A stretch of DNA of 64,000 nt from Streptomyces calvus (lineage in GTDB: Bacteria; Actinomycetota; Actinomycetes; Streptomycetales; Streptomycetaceae): NCBI RefSeq assembly GCF_006782915.1, contig NZ_VCNP01000040.1:124001-188000 (forward strand), in the 5' to 3' direction. Shown piece after piece: positions 16,753-25,025 of the stretch (positions are counted from its first letter, which is position 1; each line of letters opens with the position of its first letter). The notes under the pieces are model-generated. The model did no database searches. It was not told the origin of the DNA and saw only the letters and a program-made list of their open reading frames with translations. Made by a program: the position numbers and the translations under genes.

Positions 16753-18138
16753 ATGACGACACCTCAGGAAAAACTGCTGCCGGCGACGCGGCGTGCGTTG
16801 CTGCACCGGATCGCCGTCGCCCAGGCCGAAGGACGGGCGCCGTCGCTCGTCGCGGCCGTGGTGCGGGACGGGCGGACCGTGTGGACGGGCGCGCGGACCT
16901 GCGTGGAGGGGCATGCCCCGGACGAGGACGTGCAGTACCGGATCGGGTCGATCACGAAGACGTTCACCGCCGTGCTGGTGCTTCGGCTGCGCGACGAGGG
17001 GGTCCTCGCGCTCTCCGACCCGTTGGAGAAGCACCTGCCGGGCACCGGGGTCGGCGAGGCGACCGTCGCCGAACTGCTCGCGCACAGCGGCGGGCTGGCC
17101 GCCGAAACGCCCGGCCCCTGGTGGGAACGGACCCCGGGATCACTGCGGCCCGAGTTGTCCGACGTGCTGGGCGAGCGGCCCCTGGTGCATCCCGCGGGCC
17201 GGCGGTTCCACTACTCGAACCCCGGATACGCGTTGCTCGGCGCCCTGGTCGAGAAGCTCCGGAGCGCTCCGTGGGAGGACGTCCTTCGGCGGGACGTGCT
17301 CGAACCTCTGTATCTGCGCCGCACGAGCGTGCGTCCTCAGGCGCCGCATGCGGGTGGCTGGGCGGTGCATCCCTGGGCCGATGTGATGATGCCCGAGCCC
17401 CTGGAGGACCTCGGGCGGATGGCGCCGGCCGGACAGCTCTGGTCCACGGCAGGTGATTTGGCGCGCTTCGCCGCCTTCCTGGTGCAGGGGGACGAGCGGG
17501 TGCTGAGTGCGGAGTCGTTGCGGGAGATGCGGACGCCCGCGGCGCCGGTGGAGGCGGCGGACGTGGCGAGTGGCTATGCGTACGGCCTGGGTATGGAGCT
17601 GCGTCATCAGGACGGCCGTGCTCTGGTCGGGCACACCGGGTCCCTGCCGGGGTTCCTCGCCTGCCTCACGATCGGGCTGAGCGACGACGTGAGTGCCGTG
17701 GTGCTGGCCAACTGCACCTCCGGTCCCGCTCCGTTCACGGTCGCCGCCGACCTCGTCCGTATCGTCGCCGAGGCGGAACCGCGTGTACCGGCGCCCTGGC
17801 GGCCGCTGCGGGAGGCCGATCCCGCGGTGCTGGAGCTGGTGGGGCAGTGGTACTGGGGAACGTACGCCTTCGCTCTGCGGTTCTCCGCCGACGGGCTCCT
17901 CTCGCTGGAGCCACTGTCCGGCAACGGCCGCCGCTCGCGGTTCCGTGCGGCAGGAGAGGGCGTCTGGGTGGGGCTGGAGGGTTATTACGCCGGGGAGTTC
18001 CTGAAGCCCGTACGGCGGCCGGACGGGACGGTGAGCCACCTCGACCTGGGCTCGTTCGTGTTCACGCGCCAGCCGTACGACCAGGAGGCGCCGGTGCCGG
18101 GCGGAGTGGATCCCGAGGGGTGGCGGGGGATCGGCTGA
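16753..18138 (+). CDS. Serine hydrolase, beta-lactamase/D-Ala-D-Ala peptidase-like
   Basis: The 461-residue protein has the class C serine triad: GSITKTF (Ser66-Lys69), YSN (in HYSNPGYALLG) and HTG (LVGHTGSLPGF) at about residue 295. A C-terminal beta-barrel-like extension follows (about 350-461, QWYWGTYAFALRFSADG). No signal peptide is visible, so a cytoplasmic esterase or peptidase role is as likely as antibiotic hydrolysis. ATG 16753 follows GAGGGC. It ends at a palindromic terminator/parS. Confidence 0.82.
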   Translation: MTTPQEKLLPATRRALLHRIAVAQAEGRAPSLVAAVVRDGRTVWTGARTCVEGHAPDEDVQYRIGSITKTFTAVLVLRLRDEGVLALSDPLEKHLPGTGVGEATVAELLAHSGGLAAETPGPWWERTPGSLRPELSDVLGERPLVHPAGRRFHYSNPGYALLGALVEKLRSAPWEDVLRRDVLEPLYLRRTSVRPQAPHAGGWAVHPWADVMMPEPLEDLGRMAPAGQLWSTAGDLARFAAFLVQGDERVLSAESLREMRTPAAPVEAADVASGYAYGLGMELRHQDGRALVGHTGSLPGFLACLTIGLSDDVSAVVLANCTSGPAPFTVAADLVRIVAEAEPRVPAPWRPLREADPAVLELVGQWYWGTYAFALRFSADGLLSLEPLSGNGRRSRFRAAGEGVWVGLEGYYAGEFLKPVRRPDGTVSHLDLGSFVFTRQPYDQEAPVPGGVDPEGWRGIG

Positions 18139-18156
18139 CCTGGGGGAGCCGGAGCT

Positions 18157-18194
18157 GAGTGGGGCGGTGTTTCACGTGAAACACCGCCCCACTC
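18157..18194. terminator. 38-bp perfect palindrome: terminator with parS at its centre
   Basis: The 19-bp arms are exactly complementary with no loop, and the central 14 bp are the parS sequence. The element lies between two convergent genes and should act as a cruciform or terminator in both directions. Confidence 0.8.
18169..18182. other. parS: parS site (exact)
   Basis: GTTTCACGTGAAAC at the exact centre of the 38-bp palindrome 18157-18194. Confidence 0.9.
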
Positions 18195-18200
18195 CCGTTG

Positions 18201-18653
18201 TCACAGCGCCAGCTTGAAGCCGACGTGGGAGGCGGTGAAGCCGAGCCGCTCGTAGAAACGGTGGGCGTCGGTGCGGGAGTTGTCGGAGGTCAGCTGAACC
18301 AGTTGGCAGCCCTCGTGGCGGGAGGTGTCGATCGCCCACTGGATGAGCCGGCTTCCCAGGCCGCTGCCGCGCTCGTCCGCGTGGATGCGGACCCCTTCGA
18401 TGATCGACCTCGTGGAGCCGCGGCGGGACAGCCCGGGAATGATCGTGAGCTGCAGGGTGCCGACCACGCGGCCTTCGCGGACGGCGACGACGAGGTGCTG
18501 GTTGGGGTCGGCGCTGAGCCGCTCCAGCGCGGTCAGATAGGGACTGAGGTCGTCCGGCGACTCGCGCTGCGCACCCAGCGGGTCGTCCGCGAGCATGGCG
18601 ACGATCGCGGGGATGTCCTCGGCGCGGGCGCCGCGTACTTCAAGATCTCCCAT
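18201..18653 (-). CDS. GNAT N-acetyltransferase
   Basis: A 150-residue single-domain GNAT: MGDLEVRGARAEDIPAIVAM at the start, acetyl-CoA loop ERGSGLGSRLIQW, and the C-terminal NSRTDAHRFYERLGF motif. The last pattern is typical of small amino-acid or amine acetyltransferases. Ribosome site is unclear but the start matches the domain start. Substrate unknown. It lies 58 bp downstream of the marR gene on the same strand. Confidence 0.8.
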   Translation of the reverse strand: MGDLEVRGARAEDIPAIVAMLADDPLGAQRESPDDLSPYLTALERLSADPNQHLVVAVREGRVVGTLQLTIIPGLSRRGSTRSIIEGVRIHADERGSGLGSRLIQWAIDTSRHEGCQLVQLTSDNSRTDAHRFYERLGFTASHVGFKLAL

Positions 18654-18711
18654 GCCCGCACCCTACGCAGGAGCGAGCGACCCCCGCGACCCTTGACGGC
18701 GTGACCACGCG

Positions 18712-19176
18712 CTACGCGGACACGGGCGCATTCAGCGTCTCCACGGCCCGGACGAGCGGGGCAAGCTCCGGGTTCTTCGCCGCCTCGTCGAGGGCTTCGC
18801 GCAGGGCGGTGTCGTTCGTCGGCCGCGCCTGTTCCAGGAGTTCGAGGCCGTCCTCGGTGACGTTGGTGTAGATGCCGCGCCGGTCGGTGGGGCAGAGGTA
18901 GCGCTCCAGCAGGCCGCGGTCCTCGAGCCGGGTGACCAGACGGGTGGTGGCGCTCTGACTCAGCACGACGGCATCGGCGACCTGCTTCATCTGCAGATGT
19001 CCCCCGTCGCCGTCGTGCTGTCGGCTTAGTACGTCGAGCAGGTAGTACTCCCGCACGCTCAGGTCGTGCCGGGCCTGAAGGGCGCGCTCGATATGGGCCT
19101 CGATCCTCCCGTGCAGCAGGGAGAGTGCGCACCAGCCCTGAGCGAGGGCGGTGAGCGCGGGGTCCGTGGCGGTCAT
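18712..19176 (-). CDS. MarR-family regulator
   Basis: The 154-residue winged-helix protein includes SVREYYLLDVLSRQ, the recognition helix region VLSQSATTRLVTRLEDRGLLER and the wing CPTDRRGIYTNVT; these are diagnostic MarR elements. Start ATG 19176 has a GGAGGAAA site. It is divergent from an MFS exporter (start 19318); the 141-bp gap includes TTGCAAG and CTCGCAA half-sites and an AT-rich AATTATTGTG stretch that probably holds its operator. It likely represses the exporter. Confidence 0.88.
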   Translation of the reverse strand: MTATDPALTALAQGWCALSLLHGRIEAHIERALQARHDLSVREYYLLDVLSRQHDGDGGHLQMKQVADAVVLSQSATTRLVTRLEDRGLLERYLCPTDRRGIYTNVTEDGLELLEQARPTNDTALREALDEAAKNPELAPLVRAVETLNAPVSA

Positions 19177-19317
19177 GGGCGTTTCCTCCGTCCAGGAGCT
19201 GCTGACACCAGGGTAGACCAAGAGCGCAATAGACGGCGCTTGCAAGTATCCCGCGTCTGCAATTATTGTGATGACTCGCAAAGCGCTCCTGCAATCGTCT
19301 GGGAAGGTCTCTCCCCC

Positions 19318-20526
19318 ATGCCTCTCGCGCTTCTGGCCCTCGCGATCGGGGCCTTCGGGATCGGAACCACAGAGTTCGTGATCATGGGCTTGCTGCCCGA
19401 GGTCGCGGGCGACTTCGGCGTCTCCATCCCCACGGCCGGCTACCTGGTGACCGGCTACGCACTGGGCGTCATGTTCGGCGCCCCGCTGATGACCGTGCTC
19501 GGCACCAGGATCTCCCGCAAGCGGATGCTGATGCTGCTGATGGGACTGTTCATCGCCGGCAACCTGCTCTCGGCGCTGGCCCCGTCCTTCGGCGTCATGC
19601 TGACCGGCCGCGTGGTCGCCTCCCTGGCCCACGGCGCCTTCTTCGGCATCGGCTCCGTGGTCGCGGCCGACCTGGTCGCTCCGGACAAGCGGGCCGGGGC
19701 CATCGCCTCGATGTTCACCGGTCTGACCGTCGCCAACGTCGTCGGCGTTCCGCTGGGCACGCTCGTCGGCCAGTCCGTCGGCTGGCGCGTCACCTTCGGC
19801 ATCGTGGCCGCCCTGGGCGTCGTCGGCCTGGCCGGCATCGCCAGGCTCGTCCCCGACATGCCCAAGCCCGAAGGCGTACGCCTGCGCCACGAACTGGCCG
19901 CGCTCAAGAACGTCCAGGTGCTGCTCGCCATGGCGATGACCGTGCTGGGCTTCGGCGGTGTCTTCGCCGCCATCACCTACATCGCGCCGATGATGACGCA
20001 TGTCGCCGGGTTCGCCGACGGTTCCGTCACCTGGCTGCTGGTGCTCTTCGGTCTCGGCATGGTCGGCGGCAACATCGTCGGCGGCCGCTATGCGGACCGC
20101 GCCCTGATGCCCATGCTCTACGTGTCACTGGGCGCCCTCGCTGTCGTCCTCGCCCTCTTCACCCTGACCGCCCACGACAAGATCGCCGCCGCCGTGACCA
20201 TCGCCCTCATCGGGGCGCTGGGCTTCGCCACGGTGCCGCCGTTGCAGAAGCGCGTCCTCGACCAGGCGCACGGCGCCCCCACCCTGGCCTCGGCGCTCAA
20301 CATCGGCGCCTTCAACCTCGGCAACGCGCTGTCCGCCTGGCTCGGCGGCCTCGTGATCGCGGCCGGCTTCGGCTACACCGCCCCGAACTGGGTCGGTGCC
20401 GTCCTCGCCGCGGCCGCCCTGCTGCTGGCCTTCGTCTCGGCCGCTCTCGAGCGCCGCTCCGACACGCCCGCCACCGTGGCCGCCGGCTCGGTGCCCGCCG
20501 AACCGCGCACCGCCGTCACCCACTGA
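19318..20526 (+). CDS. MFS exporter, DHA1 (AraJ/arabinose-efflux-like) family
   Basis: The 402-residue protein has 12 membrane helices. It begins MPLALLALAIGAFGIGTTEF and continues VIMGLLPEVAGDFGVS, the hallmark N-terminus of the AraJ/YdhP/PbuE branch, with the motif A-like loop GTRISRKRMLM. It is likely a drug or metabolite exporter under MarR control. A GlcG/HbpS-like gene follows after 113 bp in the same direction. Confidence 0.88.
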   Translation: MPLALLALAIGAFGIGTTEFVIMGLLPEVAGDFGVSIPTAGYLVTGYALGVMFGAPLMTVLGTRISRKRMLMLLMGLFIAGNLLSALAPSFGVMLTGRVVASLAHGAFFGIGSVVAADLVAPDKRAGAIASMFTGLTVANVVGVPLGTLVGQSVGWRVTFGIVAALGVVGLAGIARLVPDMPKPEGVRLRHELAALKNVQVLLAMAMTVLGFGGVFAAITYIAPMMTHVAGFADGSVTWLLVLFGLGMVGGNIVGGRYADRALMPMLYVSLGALAVVLALFTLTAHDKIAAAVTIALIGALGFATVPPLQKRVLDQAHGAPTLASALNIGAFNLGNALSAWLGGLVIAAGFGYTAPNWVGAVLAAAALLLAFVSAALERRSDTPATVAAGSVPAEPRTAVTH

Positions 20527-20639
20527 CCCGGGGCACCGGCCGCGGCGGGGCCAGGGCCGTCCCCGCTTCGGCCGATCCTCACAGCACCTTCGACATCGCC
20601 GGTAACAGGCATCTCTCATCACCCAAGGAGAACCACCTC

Positions 20640-21059
20640 ATGAGCACCACCGCCGTCGCCCCGCTGACCACCGCGGACGCAGAGGCGCTCGTCACCGCCG
20701 CACGCCGGGCCGCCGAAGCGGCCGGTGTCACGGTGAGCATCACCGTCCTCGACGCCGGAGGGCATCTGCTCGCCTTCCGCCGGGACGACCGCGCCGTGCT
20801 GATCTCCGGGGAGACCAGCACCCGCAAGGCGTACACCGCTCTCCAGCTCGACGCGCCCACCGCCGACCTCGTGGAGGCCGTGCAGCCCGGCGGCCCCTTC
20901 CACACCCTGCCGACCGCACTGGACCGGCCCCTGCTGTTCATCGCGGGAGGCGTGCCGGTCCGCCGGGACGGCCGGCTGATCGGTGCGATCGGTGTCGGCG
21001 GCGGCGCACCGGAGCAGGACCACGCCTTCGCCACGACTGCCGTGGAGTCCCTCGTCTGA
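20640..21059 (+). CDS. GlcG/HbpS-family (DUF336) heme-binding-like protein
   Basis: The 139-residue protein, with AAGGAG ribosome site, has the family core: TTADAEALVTAARRAAE, VLDAGGHLLAFRRDDRA, AYTALQLDAPTADL, GGVPVRRDGRLIGAIGVGGG and EQDHAFATTAVE. Members include Streptomyces HbpS, which binds heme and signals oxidative stress, and GlcG. HbpS is secreted, but no signal peptide is present here, so a cytoplasmic role is likely. Possibly cotranscribed with the MFS gene. No cognate sensor kinase is adjacent. Confidence 0.82.
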   Translation: MSTTAVAPLTTADAEALVTAARRAAEAAGVTVSITVLDAGGHLLAFRRDDRAVLISGETSTRKAYTALQLDAPTADLVEAVQPGGPFHTLPTALDRPLLFIAGGVPVRRDGRLIGAIGVGGGAPEQDHAFATTAVESLV

Positions 21060-21096
21060 CGACGCCGGAACCCACCGGAAGCGGCCGGACACACCG

Positions 21097-21130
21097 CGAC
21101 GCCGGTCCCGAGCCCTCGGGACCGGCGTCG
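21097..21130. terminator. Bidirectional terminator
   Basis: A perfect 14-bp inverted repeat (21097-21110 with 21117-21130, 6-nt loop) between convergent genes. Confidence 0.85.
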
Positions 21131-21145
21131 TCGTGTCCGCGCGGG

Positions 21146-22084
21146 TCAGCCGGCCGCGACCGTCAGCGGCGCGAACCGCCGGGTCCAGTCCCCGGGCAGC
21201 TCCGTGATGCCGTAGGTCATGACGGAGTTGAACGCGACGGACGCCAGACCGTGCTCCTTGGCCCAGCCCAGCAGCTCCTCGTGCCGCACGTCGATGTCGG
21301 TGCGCAGCGGCCGGTCGGTGCCGACGGCGAGGGAGGCGACGAGCGCCTTCGCCGTGTCGGTGTCCCGCGCGATCAGCGGGCCCACGACATGGGTGTCCAT
21401 ATTGGGCCAGGCGGCCGCGTAGCCGATGAGCCGCCCGCCCTCCTCGGCGACGCGCAACCGGTCGGCGAAGGCGGGCAGCCGGGTGATCATGTGCGTGCGG
21501 TCGGCCCCGAACACCTCCTCGTCGAGCCGGAGGAGGGTCGGGAGGTCCTCGGCGGTCGCGGCACGGGTGGCGACCCGCTCCGGGGCGCCCGTGGGCACGA
21601 AGTGACCGCGCAGCATCTCGGCCCGGCCGGTGACCTTGAACCCCAGCTCCTCGTAGAGCGGCCGGCCGTAGGAGGTCGCGTGCAGGGTCAGGGGCGTGGT
21701 GCCCGCGGCCGAGACGATGTGACGCATCAGGCGGCGCCCCACGCCCCGGCGCGCATGCCGTTCGGCGACCAGGACCATGCCGACGGCCGCCAACGCCGGC
21801 CGCTCGTGCAGCCCGTACTCGGTGACGACGCAGGCGGCCACCAGACCGCCGTCGGGGTCGTCGATGCCGTAGCCCTTCCCGGCCGCGAGGAGGAGGCTCC
21901 ACTTGTGTTCCTCCCGTGGCCACCCCCGGTCCTCGGACAAGTCGGCGCAGGCGGTGAGATCGCGGAGCGTCAGACGGCGGATGGGCAGAGCGGCAAGGGA
22001 AGGAGTCGGCACGCAGGTCAGGCTGTCCGACGGGAGGCTTCGGCGTCCACCCGTTTCGGAAGACTCGTGCGACCTTTTGGCCAT
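21146..22084 (-). CDS. Tandem-GNAT acetyltransferase
   Basis: The protein has up to 312 residues and two acetyltransferase-like halves. The first has a complete acetyl-CoA loop (VAERHARRGVGRRLM, about residue 120). The second (about 180-312, with YAAWPNMDTHVVGPLIARD) resembles the C-terminal GNAT-like domain found in this family. The N-terminus is uncertain: ATG 22084 gives a long Ser-rich leader, while GTG 22012 begins closer to the domain; neither has a clear ribosome site. Substrate unknown. Confidence 0.78.
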   Translation of the reverse strand: MAKRSHESSETGGRRSLPSDSLTCVPTPSLAALPIRRLTLRDLTACADLSEDRGWPREEHKWSLLLAAGKGYGIDDPDGGLVAACVVTEYGLHERPALAAVGMVLVAERHARRGVGRRLMRHIVSAAGTTPLTLHATSYGRPLYEELGFKVTGRAEMLRGHFVPTGAPERVATRAATAEDLPTLLRLDEEVFGADRTHMITRLPAFADRLRVAEEGGRLIGYAAAWPNMDTHVVGPLIARDTDTAKALVASLAVGTDRPLRTDIDVRHEELLGWAKEHGLASVAFNSVMTYGITELPGDWTRRFAPLTVAAG

Positions 22085-22121
22085 GCCGCAGGCGGCAGCG
22101 GAATCCGCGCCCGGTCGGAAG

Positions 22122-22604
22122 TCAGCCCAGGTCGGGCGCGTGCATGGCGCGTACGCCCTCGATGTTGCCGTCCAGGTAGTGCCGCAGCGACAGCGGCACC
22201 AGGTGGACGGAGGCGATCCCGACGCGGGTGAACGGTACGCGGACGATCTCGTACTCGCCGACGGGTTCGTCGATCTCCGGGCCGTGCCGCAGCGACGGGT
22301 CCATGGATTCCAGGCGGCAGACGAAGAAGTGCTGAACCTTCACACCGGTGGCGCCACCGTCGTCACCGATGTGCTCCACGGTGTCGACGAAACAGGGCAC
22401 CACATCGGTGATCTTGGCGCCGAGCTCCTCGTACACCTCGCGGTGCAGGGCGTCGACGACGGTCGGGTCCTTGGGCTCGACCCCGCCGCCGGGAGTGACC
22501 CAGTACGGATCCACACCGGGCTTGGTGCGCTTGATCAGGATCAGGTTCTCACCGTCCAGCAGAACGGCTCGGGCGGTGCGCTTGACCACGGGTCGGACGG
22601 TCAT
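22122..22604 (-). CDS. Nudix hydrolase
   Basis: The 160-residue protein carries a complete Nudix box (GGGVEPKDP at residues about 45-53 through REVYEELGA) that binds Mg2+ and cleaves a nucleoside-diphosphate-linked substrate. Start ATG 22604 begins MTVRPVVKRTARAVLLDGEN; a longer frame to 22724 would overlap lysR. It lies 37 bp from the acetyltransferase gene on the same strand. Substrate not predictable. Confidence 0.88.
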   Translation of the reverse strand: MTVRPVVKRTARAVLLDGENLILIKRTKPGVDPYWVTPGGGVEPKDPTVVDALHREVYEELGAKITDVVPCFVDTVEHIGDDGGATGVKVQHFFVCRLESMDPSLRHGPEIDEPVGEYEIVRVPFTRVGIASVHLVPLSLRHYLDGNIEGVRAMHAPDLG

Positions 22605-22625
22605 GGGGGGAATGTGGCCCGCTTG

Positions 22626-22639
22626 GTTCCACGTGAAAC
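22626..22639. other. parS: parS-like site (one mismatch)
   Basis: GTTCCACGTGAAAC differs from parS at one position (C for T). It is in the short gap upstream of the Nudix start, 22605-22690. Confidence 0.6.
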
Positions 22640-22690
22640 ATCGCGCGGCCCGAACCCTGGCCTTCCGGCGGGAGCGCACACGGCTGCGCC

Positions 22691-23596
22691 TCAGCTCCAG
22701 TCGGCGGCCGCCCGCTCCAGCCACTCATGGGCCCGTGCGATGTGCGGCATCGCCAGCGTGCCGGTGCGCACCACCAGGAAGTACGTGCGCAACGGGGGCA
22801 CCGGCGGTTCGTGCAGGGCGACCACGTCACCCCGCGCCAGGGCGCCCGTGCACAGATAGCGGGGCAGAACGGCCAGCCCGGCACCCGCGGTCGCGCAGGC
22901 CAGCACCGCACGCAGATCGGGAACGACGACGGTACCCGGGGCGACCGGGCGGGAGTCGAAGACGGAGGCCCAGTAGCGGGCGACGAGCGGCAGCGACTCG
23001 TGCACCTCGATCACCGGTACGTCTTCCAGGACGGACGGGCCGGAGCGGCGCAGTGCGCCGGGGCCGATCCGCTCGGCCCAGTGCGGGGCGGCGACCAGCA
23101 CGTGTTCCTCGTCGCAGAGCGCAGTCGCCGAGAGCAGGGCGCCGCGCGGCCGGACCGTGCTGATGGCCAGATCGTGATGCCCGGCGGCCAGTCCTTCCAG
23201 GGTCTCCTCGGCGGTGCCGAAGGAGGCGCGCAGCGCGAAGGGCTGGCCGTCCTCACCGGTCAGCTCCGTGAGCGCGGGCAACGCCCGCTCGGCCGTGAAC
23301 TCGGGAGGCCCGGCCAGGTGCAGGGTCCGTAACGCGGAGTCCTCCTCCAGACCGGACTCGGCGATCTCCACCAGCGCGTCGAGATGCGGCGCCGCCTTGT
23401 GGGCGAGCTCGTCGCCAATGGTCGTGGGTGTCACCCCGCGCGCCTGGCGCAGGAACAGGGGCCGCCCCAGCTGCCGTTCCAGCGTCCGTATCTGCGAGGT
23501 GACGGCCGGCTGGGAGAGGCCGAGCAGGGCGGCGGCGCGGGTGAAGGAGCCGGCCCGGTGCACGGTCACGAAAGTCCGCAGCAAGGCCAGATCCAC
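22691..23596 (-). CDS. LysR-family transcriptional regulator
   Basis: The 301-residue protein has an N-terminal winged helix (LALLRTFVTVHRAGSFTRAA, then LSQPAVTSQIRTLE) and a periplasmic-binding-like effector domain (about 90-300). GTG 23596 has a GGGAGGG site; the upstream extension is not supported. Upstream is a CTAT-N10-ATAG inverted repeat at 23644-23661. The nearest candidate target is its own promoter; the Cys/Met gene beyond is transcribed toward it, not divergently. Confidence 0.9.
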   Translation of the reverse strand: MDLALLRTFVTVHRAGSFTRAAALLGLSQPAVTSQIRTLERQLGRPLFLRQARGVTPTTIGDELAHKAAPHLDALVEIAESGLEEDSALRTLHLAGPPEFTAERALPALTELTGEDGQPFALRASFGTAEETLEGLAAGHHDLAISTVRPRGALLSATALCDEEHVLVAAPHWAERIGPGALRRSGPSVLEDVPVIEVHESLPLVARYWASVFDSRPVAPGTVVVPDLRAVLACATAGAGLAVLPRYLCTGALARGDVVALHEPPVPPLRTYFLVVRTGTLAMPHIARAHEWLERAAADWS

Positions 23597-23643
23597 GGCA
23601 CACCCTCCCCAGTCAGCCCCCGCTGCCGGCCCGGACGTGCCCA

Positions 23644-23661
23644 ACTATAAATAAGTCGATA
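23644..23661. promoter_or_regulatory. LysR-type operator candidate
   Basis: CTAT, ten bases, ATAG: a T-N11-A style dyad about 48 bp upstream of the lysR start in an unusually AT-rich patch. Probably the autoregulatory site. Confidence 0.4.
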
Positions 23662-23739
23662 GGTCGCTGTCGCTCCTGTGATTGGACACTGACACTGAGT
23701 CAACTAGCCTTCTTGAAGCGGTTCTTCGCGCGGAACCGA

Positions 23740-23778
23740 GGACGGTCCGAGCCACGAGGGGGGAGGCTCGGACCGTCC
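23740..23778 (-). terminator. Hairpin downstream of the Cys/Met PLP gene
   Basis: A perfect 14-bp stem (23740-23753 with 23765-23778). It lies past the reverse-strand gene ending at 23856 and before lysR, so it probably ends the tyrosine-phosphatase/PLP-enzyme operon. Confidence 0.7.
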
Positions 23779-23790
23779 GCAAGGGTGCGC

Positions 23791-23849
23791 CGCCCGACCG
23801 GCCCGCCTTCGGCCGCCCGACCGGCCCGCCTTCGGCCGCCCGACCGGGC
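23791..23849. repeat. 23-bp tandem repeat, about 2.5 copies
   Basis: Identical 23-bp units at 23791-23813 and 23814-23836, then a partial third copy. It is non-coding, just downstream of the PLP gene stop. It occupies part of the 23597-23855 gap together with the hairpin and operator above. Confidence 0.8.
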
Positions 23850-23855
23850 CGCCGG

Positions 23856-25025
23856 TCAGACGGCCGACTCGTCCAGGGCGCGCAGCACGTCCGCCACCAG
23901 GTCCTCGGGGTCCTCGGCGCCCACGGAGAACCGGATGAAGCCCTCCGGCACCGCGTCACCACCCCAGCGGCCGCGCCGCTCCGCCGTGGACCGCACGCCA
24001 CCGAAGCTCGTCGCGTCGTCCACCAGCCGCAGCGCGCCGAGGAACCGGTCCGCGCGTTCCCGCGAGGGCAGCGTGAACGACACCACGCACCCGAAGCCCC
24101 GCATCTGCTGCGAGGCGATCGTGTGCGAAGGGTCGTCGGACAGCCCCGGATAGCGCAGCCCCGTCACCTCGGACCGTTCCCGCAGGGCCCGGGCCAGCGT
24201 CAGCGCGGTGGCGTTCTGCCGGTCGACCCGCAGCTGGAGCGTGGCGATGGAGCGGTGGGCCAGCCAGGCCTCCATGGGCCCGGGGATGGCGCCGACGATC
24301 TTGCGCCAGCGGCGGACGGCGGCCATGGCCTCGGCGTCGCGGCCGACGACGTAGCCCAGGAGCACGTCGCCGTGTCCGGTGAGCTGCTTGGTGCCGCTGG
24401 CCACCGCGAAGTCGGCGCCGAGCTCCAGCGGGCGCTGGCCGAGCGGTGTCGCGAGGGTGTTGTCGACGGCGACCAGGGCGCCGCGCGCGTGTGCCGCCTC
24501 GGCGAGCCGCCGCACGTCGCACACGTCGAGCCCCGGGTTCGAAGGCGTCTCGATCCACAGCAGCTTCGCGCCGTCGAGCACCTCGAGCTGGGCGTCGCCG
24601 CCCGTCGGCGCGGTGCGCACCTCGATGCCGTACGTCTCCAGCTGGGCGCGGACCAGGGGCAGTGCCTGGTAGCCGTCGTCCGGCAGGACGACCGCGTCCC
24701 CGGCGCGCAGCTGGGAGAAGAGCACCGAGGAGATCGCGGCCATGCCCGAGGCGAACACCAGGGTCTCGACGCCGTCCTGCCCGGGCGCCTCCAGCTCGCC
24801 GACGGCCCGCTCCAGCAGCGTCCAGGTCGGGTTCTCGTCCCGCCCGTAGGTGTACGGGCCGGTGGGGTCGCCCGGCAGATGGAAGTGCGCCGCGAACACC
24901 GGGCCGGGCAGGGTCGGCTCGTGCTTGACCGGTTCGGGCAGCCCGGCCCGCACCGCGCGGGTGCCGTCACCGGCCCCGTCGGGGAGCGCCGGCCCGTGGC
25001 CCGTGTCCGTCGTCGATTCGTTCAT
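23856..25025 (-). CDS. Cys/Met-metabolism PLP enzyme (cystathionine gamma-lyase/synthase-like)
   Basis: The 389-residue fold-type I PLP enzyme has YTYGRDENPTWTLLE (phosphate-binding Tyr/Arg), the WIETPSNPGLDVCD loop, VAVDNTLATP, and the PLP lysine in SGTKQLTGHGD. It could be a cystathionine gamma-lyase, gamma-synthase or a relative; the active-site set does not decide. Its start overlaps the stop of the tyrosine phosphatase gene (ATGA), so the two are translationally coupled. Confidence 0.85.
   Translation of the reverse strand: MNESTTDTGHGPALPDGAGDGTRAVRAGLPEPVKHEPTLPGPVFAAHFHLPGDPTGPYTYGRDENPTWTLLERAVGELEAPGQDGVETLVFASGMAAISSVLFSQLRAGDAVVLPDDGYQALPLVRAQLETYGIEVRTAPTGGDAQLEVLDGAKLLWIETPSNPGLDVCDVRRLAEAAHARGALVAVDNTLATPLGQRPLELGADFAVASGTKQLTGHGDVLLGYVVGRDAEAMAAVRRWRKIVGAIPGPMEAWLAHRSIATLQLRVDRQNATALTLARALRERSEVTGLRYPGLSDDPSHTIASQQMRGFGCVVSFTLPSRERADRFLGALRLVDDATSFGGVRSTAERRGRWGGDAVPEGFIRFSVGAEDPEDLVADVLRALDESAV

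Noticed and set aside
23791..23849. Site-specific recombination or attachment site
   Set aside because: The direct repeats are contiguous and GC-rich slippage repeats; no integrase or tRNA is adjacent.
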